From: an uncultured Acidobacteriia bacterium
Lineage (GTDB): Bacteria > Acidobacteriota > Terriglobia > Bryobacterales > Bryobacteraceae
Direction of reading: 5' to 3'
Length of the DNA stretch: 56,949 nt
Assembly: GCA_903900705.1 (NCBI GenBank)
Contig: CAIUOG010000144.1
Location: forward strand, 1-56,949
The notes beneath the pieces are model-generated. The model saw only the letters and a program-made list of their open reading frames with translations. It did no database searches and was not told the origin of the DNA. Below are positions 50,875 to 56,949 of this stretch, in pieces; the first letter of the stretch is position 1, and every line of letters starts with the position of its first letter. Position numbers and translations under genes: made by a program.

Positions 50875-51761
50875 TGAAGACCTTGGCAACGAAGACTCTT
50901 GCAATCGATATCGGCGGCACCAAATACACCGTTGCCGCGTTTGATGGCGACCGCATGACGCGCCGCGAAAGCCGCGCCACGGATCGCGAAGGCGGTCGCG
51001 CCAGCCTCATCGAAAGCCTCACGCCGCTCCTCCGTGACTGGCACGCCGCCGAGGCGTTCGACCGCTGCGGCATCGGCTTCGGCGGGCCCGTCAACTGGCC
51101 CACGCAAATGGTGGCTACCTCCACGCACGTGGGCGGCTGGAGTAATTTCGATCTCCCCGGCCACATCCGCGAACTGCTGGGCGGCGCGCCGGTGGTGATG
51201 GATAACGACGCGAACGTGGGCGCGATGGGTGAGTTTCTATACGGGGCGGGGCAGTCCTGTTCGCCGCTGTTCTACATGACCGCTTCCACCGGCATCGGCG
51301 GCGGCATTCTGATCGATGGCCACGTGCTGCGCGGCCCGGACTCCTGGGCCGGCGAAATCGGCCACCTCAATGTCCGCCCGGATGGACCTGATTGCCTCTG
51401 CGGCTCCAACGGCTGCCTCGAACGCATGTGCTGCGGCCTCTGGCTGGAATGCGACTACGGCCGGCCCGCCATTGAACTGCTGAAAGACCCGGCTTTCGTG
51501 CGCCGCTATGTGGTCGACCTTGCGCGCGGCCTCAAGGCCTGCATCATGCTGCTGAACCCGGAGCGCATCGTCATCGGCGGGGGCATCAGCAAGGCCGGCG
51601 ATGCGCTCTTCGTTCCCCTGCGCGAGGAACTCGCCCGCCAGATGCCGCCGTGGTCCCGCGCGCGCGTGGACGTGCAGCCGGCAAAGCTGCGGGACGACAG
51701 CGTCATTTATGGCGCATTGGGGCTGGCGCAGGGAAATTGCCCGAAGACCGATATACTGTAA
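50871..51761 (+). CDS. ROK-family sugar kinase
   Basis: The product has 296 residues. IDIGGTKYTVAAF is the phosphate-binding loop, MDNDANVGAMGE the catalytic Asp segment, and GEIGHLNVRPDGPDCLCGSNGCLE the zinc-binding CxCGxxGCxE motif that defines ROK proteins. There is no N-terminal helix-turn-helix, so it is a kinase and not a repressor. The substrate is probably glucose, fructose, mannose or N-acetylglucosamine type. It overlaps the HAD gene as ATGATG and lies 31 bases from the HemX-like gene. Confidence 0.9.
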   Translation: MMKTLATKTLAIDIGGTKYTVAAFDGDRMTRRESRATDREGGRASLIESLTPLLRDWHAAEAFDRCGIGFGGPVNWPTQMVATSTHVGGWSNFDLPGHIRELLGGAPVVMDNDANVGAMGEFLYGAGQSCSPLFYMTASTGIGGGILIDGHVLRGPDSWAGEIGHLNVRPDGPDCLCGSNGCLERMCCGLWLECDYGRPAIELLKDPAFVRRYVVDLARGLKACIMLLNPERIVIGGGISKAGDALFVPLREELARQMPPWSRARVDVQPAKLRDDSVIYGALGLAQGNCPKTDIL

Positions 51762-51792
51762 ACGGAAGCCTTATGAGGGACCTGATCCGGTA

Positions 51793-52611
51793 ATGGAAGA
51801 ATCCAGCGTACTCTGGCTGCGCGTCGCCGCCGGACTCTACTCCATCGGTCTGATTGAGGCCGTCATCACCGCCGTCCGCCGCCGCGAGGTGTTTTTTCGC
51901 TTCGCCCTCAGCTGCTTCGCCGTCGGCGCGCTCTTCCACCTCGTTTCCATCGTCGATCAGGCCGTTGCCCAACACCAGCTTCCCGTAGCCGACATTTTCC
52001 AGACCATGTCCTTTTGCGCCTGGATCATCTCCGCCACCTTTCTCGCGATTTACTATCGGTACAAGGCGGGCAGCCTGAGCGTTTTCATCTTCCCGCTGGT
52101 CTTTGTGATGACGATGGTCGGCGCGCTGCGGAATCCGGTCTCGCCGTGGTCAAATCCCGTCATCGGCAACACCATGCTGATTGCGCACGTCACGGCTTCG
52201 CTCCTGGGCTATGCGGCACTGCTGTTCACCGCCGCCGCCGCCGTCGCCTATCTGGTGCAGGAAAAGCAACTCAAACGGAAACAGACCAACTCGATTTACC
52301 GGGTGCTGCCGCCGTTGTTCACGCTGGATGACCTCATCTCCAAATCCCTCGGCATCGGCTTCGCGTTCATCACCATCGGCCTGATCATCGCCAGTGTCTG
52401 GGGCTTTCTGAAGCTCGGCACGCGCTGGATCGGGACGCCCAGCATCGCGATTTCATTCATCACCTGGGCCGTTTATCTCGCCCTCGTCTTCTTCCGCGTC
52501 AGCGCCGGGTGGCGTGGACGGAAAACGGCCATTCTTTCCATCGTCGCCCTGGTCTGCTGTGTGGTCACATGGCTCGCGCATGCCGGGCTGCAGAAGAGTC
52601 TGGTGCAATGA
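51793..52611 (+). CDS. HemX/CcsA-like integral membrane protein
   Basis: From ATG 51793 the protein has 272 residues with about eight helices. The CcsA-type core is seen in NTMLIAHVTASLLGYAALLFTAAAAVAYL and FAFITIGLIIASVWGFLKLGTRW. The usual tryptophan-rich WGxxWxWD heme-handling loop is reduced to WGFLKLGTRW, so it is closer to the HemX regulator than to a cytochrome c heme lyase. HemX proteins lie next to hemA in several phyla and influence glutamyl-tRNA reductase levels. Here its stop overlaps the hemA ATG by four bases, which supports that role. Confidence 0.82.
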   Translation: MEESSVLWLRVAAGLYSIGLIEAVITAVRRREVFFRFALSCFAVGALFHLVSIVDQAVAQHQLPVADIFQTMSFCAWIISATFLAIYYRYKAGSLSVFIFPLVFVMTMVGALRNPVSPWSNPVIGNTMLIAHVTASLLGYAALLFTAAAAVAYLVQEKQLKRKQTNSIYRVLPPLFTLDDLISKSLGIGFAFITIGLIIASVWGFLKLGTRWIGTPSIAISFITWAVYLALVFFRVSAGWRGRKTAILSIVALVCCVVTWLAHAGLQKSLVQ

Positions 52612-53867
52612 AGCTGCTGCTTTCCGGTCTCAGCCACAAGACCGCACCCGTACATCTGCGTGAAAAACTCGCCATCGCGGAGGGCAGTATTCCGCAGGCG
52701 TTGCAGGAACTGCAGAAGTTCGGCGCATCCGAAGCGGTGGTGCTTTCCACCTGTAACCGCGTGGAAATCCTCGTCTCATCGCCGGACGATCAGGAACCCG
52801 GCGTCATTCTCGACCAGTTCATGACCGCGTGGCAGGGCTCACCGGCTGTCTTCGACGGCCATCTTTACCGCCTCGAAGCCCGCGACGCCATTCAGCATCT
52901 CTTCCGCGTCGCCGCCAGTCTCGATTCCATGGTGGTCGGCGAACCCCAGATTCTCGGCCAGCTGAAAGCCGCCTATGCCGCAGCCAAGACGGAAGGCACC
53001 GTCGGCGGCCTGCTTGAAACAGTTCTCACGCGCGCCTTCAACGTCGCCAAGCGGGTGCGTTCAGAGACAGGGATCGGACAGATGGCCGTGTCGGTCAGTT
53101 ACGCCGCTGTGGAACTTGCCCGGCGAATCTTTGGCTCCCTGAAGGGCCAGACCGTCATGATTATCGGTTCGGGCAAGATGGGCGAACTCGCGGCGAAGCA
53201 CCTGCACCGCTCCGGCGTGAGCCGCATCTTCGTCACCAACCGCACTTTCTCCCGCGCCGAGGAACTGGCGAAAATCTTTAACGGCAAGCCAGTGGAATAT
53301 ACCCGCTTCCACGACATGCTGCATGAGGTGGATATCGTCATTGCCTCCAGCGGCGCGCGCGAATACATTCTCACCCGCGAGGAAATGCAGCGCGTCATCG
53401 CACAGCGCAAGAACCGCCCGATGTTCCTCATCGACATCGCGGTTCCCCGCAACATCGACCCCGCCGTCAACGACATTGAAGGCGTGTTTCTCTATGACGT
53501 CGACGATCTGGAAGGCGTCGTCAACGCGAACCTGAAGGAACGCACCAAACAGGCCGAACAGGCCGAGGCCATCGTCCACACCGAAGTGGAGCAGATGATG
53601 TCCCGCCTCAAGCTGGAACAGGTGACCCCCACCATCATCAGCCTGCAGGAACAACTGGAAGAGATTCGCGCCGCCGAAGTGCTTCGCACTCTGCGCCGCA
53701 TGCAGGGCCTGACCGAAGACCAGCGGCAGCAGATTGAGACGATGACGAAATCCATCATCAACAAGATCGCCCACGGGCCGATTTCTGAACTCCGCCGCCA
53801 TGCCGGAGAGCCCGATGGCGATCAGGCCATCGAACTGATCCGCAAAGTCTTCCACCTCCACCACTAA
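52608..53867 (+). CDS. hemA: Glutamyl-tRNA reductase
   Basis: The product has 419 residues and converts glutamyl-tRNA to glutamate-1-semialdehyde, the first committed step of tetrapyrrole synthesis. Catalytic Cys49 is in VVLSTCNRVEIL. The N-terminal LLLSGLSHKTAPVHLREKL, the substrate segment FRVAASLDSMVVGEPQILGQLK, the NADPH site TVMIIGSGKMGELAAKHL and the C-terminal dimerisation helix (about 310-419) are all present. Other heme genes are not adjacent. Upstream is the HemX-like membrane gene; downstream a convergent gene ends ten bases away. Confidence 0.95.
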   Translation: MKLLLSGLSHKTAPVHLREKLAIAEGSIPQALQELQKFGASEAVVLSTCNRVEILVSSPDDQEPGVILDQFMTAWQGSPAVFDGHLYRLEARDAIQHLFRVAASLDSMVVGEPQILGQLKAAYAAAKTEGTVGGLLETVLTRAFNVAKRVRSETGIGQMAVSVSYAAVELARRIFGSLKGQTVMIIGSGKMGELAAKHLHRSGVSRIFVTNRTFSRAEELAKIFNGKPVEYTRFHDMLHEVDIVIASSGAREYILTREEMQRVIAQRKNRPMFLIDIAVPRNIDPAVNDIEGVFLYDVDDLEGVVNANLKERTKQAEQAEAIVHTEVEQMMSRLKLEQVTPTIISLQEQLEEIRAAEVLRTLRRMQGLTEDQRQQIETMTKSIINKIAHGPISELRRHAGEPDGDQAIELIRKVFHLHH

Positions 53868-53876
53868 ACGCGGCGG

Positions 53877-54848
53877 CTACTTTTTTCCCCAGGTCAGGCG
53901 CTTCGCCACAAACTCTTCCATCAGGTTCGCGAACGCATCGCCCGCAATGCCGATGAGGCCGTTTTCCAGCAAGGATCCCGCGCTGTTCCGGTCCGCCTTC
54001 GGATAAAGCAGGTTCGTCAGCGCGCCCGAACCGAAATTGCTCAGTACGCTTGAATAACAGAACTGCGCCTTCCGGTTATCCCCCTGGCAGACCACGGACC
54101 GGCTGAGGGCGTACAGGAACCGCGACCGCGTACTGCCGGTGCCTTTGTAGAAATAGCGCGGGTCCTGTTTGAATACGGTGGGCATGACAAACTTCTGAAT
54201 CGTGAGATTGGTGGCGAAGTCCGCGAACGACGACCCGTACCGTTTCGCATAGCCCTGCGCGCCCTGCCCAAACCCCTTATGCGAATTTTGCGCCTGCCCG
54301 ACTCCCGCGATCAGCCCCGTGATGACGAACGAAGAGGGGTCGAGAAAGGTCTTCCACGTCAGCTCAAACTTCTGTTTGGCGTTGAGCGGCGCCGCATCCG
54401 GATCGTAGTTCACCAGGAAGTTGGGGACCGCCCCCAGAAAACGCTGCCTCTCAGCCGCTTTGATCTGCGTGTCCGCAATCTCCGCCTGGGTCTGGGTGAC
54501 GTTCACTTCGGTTGCAACCGTATCCACGTCGAGCACGGTTTCCGGCAGATTCAGAGCCTCGCCGGCCTGCAGCGTGCCCGTGATCGTCTTGCCGGAAAAG
54601 CCCGTCGCCGTAAAGACCAGTTTGAACGTTCCCGCTGGTACCTCGGCGAAGGAAAACTCCCCATTGTCACCGGACTTTGACTCCCGTTCCGCCCCGCCGC
54701 TGTCAAAGGACAATCTCACCTGCGCCTGTGCAACCGACGCGTGACTCGTATCCACCAGAAAGCCGGCGATGCTTCCGGGCTGGCACAATGCCGCCGGTAC
54801 AAGCATCGCCCACGCGACAGGGAGAGCGAAAAAGCTGCGGGAAGTCAC
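53877..54848 (-). CDS. Carboxypeptidase-regulatory-like surface protein
   Basis: The product has 323 residues. A signal peptide (SFFALPVAWAMLVPAALCQ) leads to a carboxypeptidase-regulatory-like beta domain (about 25-105, GSIAGFLVDTSHASVAQAQVRLSF...GEFSFAEVPAGTFKLVFTATGF). The rest (about 125-323) has KFELTWKTFLDPSSFVITGL, QDPRYFYKGTGSTRSRFLYALSRSVVCQ and GNAFANLM-like helices, a layout that is common in acidobacterial outer-membrane or surface proteins of unknown role. It converges with hemA. The last stretch (AKRLTWGKK) is basic. Confidence 0.8.
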   Translation of the reverse strand: MTSRSFFALPVAWAMLVPAALCQPGSIAGFLVDTSHASVAQAQVRLSFDSGGAERESKSGDNGEFSFAEVPAGTFKLVFTATGFSGKTITGTLQAGEALNLPETVLDVDTVATEVNVTQTQAEIADTQIKAAERQRFLGAVPNFLVNYDPDAAPLNAKQKFELTWKTFLDPSSFVITGLIAGVGQAQNSHKGFGQGAQGYAKRYGSSFADFATNLTIQKFVMPTVFKQDPRYFYKGTGSTRSRFLYALSRSVVCQGDNRKAQFCYSSVLSNFGSGALTNLLYPKADRNSAGSLLENGLIGIAGDAFANLMEEFVAKRLTWGKK

Positions 54849-54890
54849 TCTTGCTTGGACCCACCGGGCGCACAGCCCGTTACCGGTTTT

Positions 54891-54919
54891 TTGCGAAAGT
54901 CACGACAATCTAAAATAAT
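54891..54919 (+). promoter_or_regulatory. Sigma-70-type promoter of the AlkZ-like gene
   Basis: TTGCGA at 54891-54896 and AATAAT at 54914-54919 are 17 bases apart. Transcription would start about at 54926, the A of the ATG, so the message would be leaderless. The AT-rich patch stands out in this GC-rich region. Confidence 0.55.
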
Positions 54920-54925
54920 TCCAGC

Positions 54926-56113
54926 ATGTCCAACGCAAAACTGCCGGACGCCAGACAAAGAGCGTGGTGGTCCCACAAACAGGGCCTCGATGGCTCGCTC
55001 GCCGGCAGTTCCGCCGCGGAAGTGTTTGCGCGCACCGGCTGGGCACGTTCCGTGGCCGGAGTCGGGCCCTATCTGACGCTTTTCGCCCGCGCCGGACTAC
55101 GCCGCGCCGCCGTCGATGCAGCCCTCGAACGAGCCGAAATCCATGAACTCCCCAGCGCCCGCGGCTGCACCTACGTTCTGCCCGCCGAACATTTCGCGCT
55201 CGGGCTTCGCGTCGGCCAGCCATTCAACGAGGCAGAATTCAAGACCGCCCGCAAACTCGGCGTCAGCGATCCCGAAATCGCCACCCTGCGCGCCTCCATT
55301 GCCAAAGCTCTCCAGGCCGGGCCTTTGGAGCCCGACGCCATCCGCACCGGCGTTGGCTCCGCCGCGCGGAGCCTCGGCCCGGAAGGCGTGAAGAAGGGTC
55401 TCTCGACCACGGTTCCGCTGGCTCTGGGCGTCATGCAATCGGAAGGAGAAATCCGCCGCATCCCCACCAATGGCAGGCTCGATAACCAGCGCTACAAGTA
55501 CACCCTCTGGCAGCACAATCCACTCGCGAACCGGAACCTGAGTGAGCCGGAAGCCCTGGCGGAACTCGCCCGCCTCTATTACCGCTGGACAGGCCCGGCA
55601 TCTGTGGCCGAATTCCAGTGGTTCTCCGGCCTGGGCGCGAAGACCGCAAAGGCCGTCCTCGAACCGCTCGCCCTCGAAGCCCTTTCCGATGGACGCCTGC
55701 TGCCGCCGGAGGATCGCGAAGCTTTCGAAACCTTCCGGATCCCGAAAGACCCGCAATACGCGCTCGTCAGCAGCCTGGACACCATCAACCAGCTACGCCG
55801 TGATGTGCAGAGCCTGCTCGCCGATGAAGACCGCGCCGCCGGGTTCGTCCACGTCAAGCCCGGCGTTGCCGACCTGCCGAACCACGCCATTCTCGATCGT
55901 GGCCGCCTCATCGGCCTCTGGGAGTATGACACGGCCACCGAATCCATCGCCTGGCTGTCCTTCGTGCCACCCAACCGGGAACTCCGCGCCGCCGTCAGCC
56001 GCACAGAGGACTTCATCCGCGAAGACCTTGGAGACGCCCGTTCTTTCAGCCTCGACAGCCCGAAATCTCGCGCCCCGAAGATCGCCCTGCTGCGCGCCGG
56101 AAAATCCTCATGA
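54926..56113 (+). CDS. Winged-helix (HTH_42/AlkZ-like) protein
   Basis: The product has 395 residues. LPDARQRAWWSHKQGLDG near the N terminus, ARLYYRWTGPASVAEFQWFSGLGAKTAKAVL in the middle and the AAGFVHVKPGVADLPNHAILDRGRLIGLWEYD segment toward the C terminus are typical of the HTH_42 family, which contains the AlkZ/YcaQ DNA glycosylases that open interstrand cross-links. The QxQ catalytic motif of characterised glycosylases is not evident, so the enzyme activity is uncertain. It has a leaderless-type promoter. It overlaps the histone-deacetylase-like gene by four bases. Confidence 0.8.
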   Translation: MSNAKLPDARQRAWWSHKQGLDGSLAGSSAAEVFARTGWARSVAGVGPYLTLFARAGLRRAAVDAALERAEIHELPSARGCTYVLPAEHFALGLRVGQPFNEAEFKTARKLGVSDPEIATLRASIAKALQAGPLEPDAIRTGVGSAARSLGPEGVKKGLSTTVPLALGVMQSEGEIRRIPTNGRLDNQRYKYTLWQHNPLANRNLSEPEALAELARLYYRWTGPASVAEFQWFSGLGAKTAKAVLEPLALEALSDGRLLPPEDREAFETFRIPKDPQYALVSSLDTINQLRRDVQSLLADEDRAAGFVHVKPGVADLPNHAILDRGRLIGLWEYDTATESIAWLSFVPPNRELRAAVSRTEDFIREDLGDARSFSLDSPKSRAPKIALLRAGKSS

Positions 56114-56949
56114 ACACCGCCTTCCTCACCGATCCCATCGCCAAAGAGCACGACACGGGCCTGGGTCACCCCGAACGCATTGCCCGCTGGGACGCCGCCG
56201 TCCGTGGCGTCGAGCCCTTCGGCCTCAGCCCGTCGGAACCACGCGCGGCCACCTTCGCCGAACTCGCGCTCTGCCATACGCCCGATTACATCGTCAGCGC
56301 CCGTCGCGACGCCGAGGCCGGGCTCGAATCCCTCAGCACTGGTGACACCGACATCTGCCGCCGCTCCTTCGAGGTCGCCAAACATGCGGCGGGCGTCTGC
56401 CTTACCGCCGTTGACCGCGTCATCGCCCGCGAAGCGCGGAACGCCTTCTGCATCGTGCGCCCGCCTGGCCATCATGCCACCCCCACGCGAGGCATGGGCT
56501 TCTGCCTCTTCAACAACATCGCCATCGCGGCCCGCTATGCCCAGCGGCAGTATGGCCTTGAACGTGTCCTGATCGCCGATTGGGATGTTCACCACGGCAA
56601 CGGCACCCAGGATTGTTTCTATGACGATCCCTCGGTCTTCTTCTTCAGCACCCACCAGTCGCCCTGGTACCCCGGCACCGGCGATCCCGATGAAACCGGT
56701 TCCGGGCGGGCCGAAGGAACCACGCTGAACTGCCCGTTCCCCGCCGGCGCGGGGCGCGAGGAGATCCTCGGCGCATTCCGCCACCAGTTACTGCCCGCCA
56801 TGGCCGAATTCCGGCCCGATCTCGTGATGATTTCCGCCGGCTTCGATTCGCGCCTCGGCGACCCGCTGGGCCACTTCCGCCTCACCGACGACGACTTTAC
56901 CGAACTCACCACCCTGCTGCTCGAAGTGGCCGACAAACACGCCGGTGGA
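56110..56949 (+). CDS. Histone-deacetylase-family protein (3' truncated)
   Basis: The first 280 codons are visible, and the frame is open at the right edge. The zinc-dependent deacetylase core is seen in HDTGLGHPERIARW, IVRPPGHHATPTRGMGFCLFNNIAIAARYA, VLIADWDVHHGNGTQDCFYDDPSVFFFSTHQSPWYPGTG and DLVMISAGFDSRLGD, with the paired catalytic His and zinc-binding Asp/His residues. Bacterial members remove acetyl groups from polyamines, small amines or proteins such as acetoin utilisation proteins. The ATG overlaps the AlkZ-like stop, so the two are in one operon. The end of the gene lies beyond the window. Confidence 0.9.
   Translation, partial: MNTAFLTDPIAKEHDTGLGHPERIARWDAAVRGVEPFGLSPSEPRAATFAELALCHTPDYIVSARRDAEAGLESLSTGDTDICRRSFEVAKHAAGVCLTAVDRVIAREARNAFCIVRPPGHHATPTRGMGFCLFNNIAIAARYAQRQYGLERVLIADWDVHHGNGTQDCFYDDPSVFFFSTHQSPWYPGTGDPDETGSGRAEGTTLNCPFPAGAGREEILGAFRHQLLPAMAEFRPDLVMISAGFDSRLGDPLGHFRLTDDDFTELTTLLLEVADKHAGG

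Noticed and set aside
51737-51757. TTGCCC and TATACT near the end of the ROK gene as a promoter for the HemX-like gene
   Set aside because: The spacing is only nine bases, and the TATACT is part of the final codons of the ROK gene.
1-56949. tRNA, rRNA, insertion sequences, phage or toxin-antitoxin genes
   Set aside because: Reading of the window gave no tRNA-like cloverleaf, transposase motif or integrase motif that I could support; a covariance-model and profile search would be needed to exclude small RNAs.

Overview
The window is gene-dense, high-GC chromosomal DNA that most resembles an Acidobacteriota genome of the Solibacter/Bryobacter type. The evidence is a duplicated FtsX-type permease of the ADOP family, an ECF sigma factor with a zinc-finger/FecR anti-sigma protein, a DUF5117-type zinc protease, a PEP-CTERM propeller protein, a carboxypeptidase-regulatory-like outer-surface protein, and CGC/GCC-rich codon use. 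No rRNA, tRNA, CRISPR array, insertion sequence or phage gene was recognised. No stretch longer than about 300 bases lacks a gene.

Layout. (1) 1-8002, mostly plus strand: a surface-polysaccharide block with the end of a coiled-coil protein, a GT2-GT4 two-domain glycosyltransferase, three further GT2 enzymes and a DUF1972-type GT4. It is interrupted by a minus-strand ankyrin protein and a small secreted protein. Alanine racemase follows (8037-9197). (2) 9248-15755: an ECF sigma factor, its membrane anti-sigma/FecR protein and two ABC-2 ATPase/permease pairs, almost all with overlapping start and stop codons. The last permease overlaps a 1216-codon frame that joins an amino-acid permease to a secreted zinc protease (15752-19402). 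(3) 19399-35126, nearly all minus strand: a PEP-CTERM protein, a membrane spermidine-synthase-like protein, a polysaccharide ABC permease with an N-terminal beta domain, a GT4-methyltransferase fusion, a DUF3108 protein, three GT4 enzymes, an RmlC-like epimerase, a PMT-type membrane glycosyltransferase and a frameshifted asparagine synthase. One plus-strand cupin gene sits inside this block. (4) 35378-37379: a Gly-rich secreted protein and two small proteins. (5) 37442-45520: a self-contained efflux operon with a palindrome, a sigma-54 promoter, an HlyD adaptor, ATPase, ADOP permease, second ATPase, NtrC-type regulator and histidine kinase. (6) 45524-56949: small enzymes and housekeeping genes, including DUF1569, VOC, a BNR propeller, DUF1801, CAP, a heparinase-like protein, a HAD-ROK pair, a HemX-like protein with HemA, a surface protein, an AlkZ-like protein and the start of a histone-deacetylase-family gene that runs off the end.

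How the parts fit. Regions 1 and 3 look like two halves of a cell-envelope glycan system: nucleotide-sugar modification, many glycosyltransferases, an ABC export permease and a PEP-CTERM protein. Export ATPase, exosortase and polymerase genes are not in the window. Region 5 is the most coherent unit. A predicted sigma-54 promoter and an upstream palindrome precede an operon that encodes its own enhancer-binding regulator and sensor, together with a single-chain duplicated permease served by two unequal ATPases.
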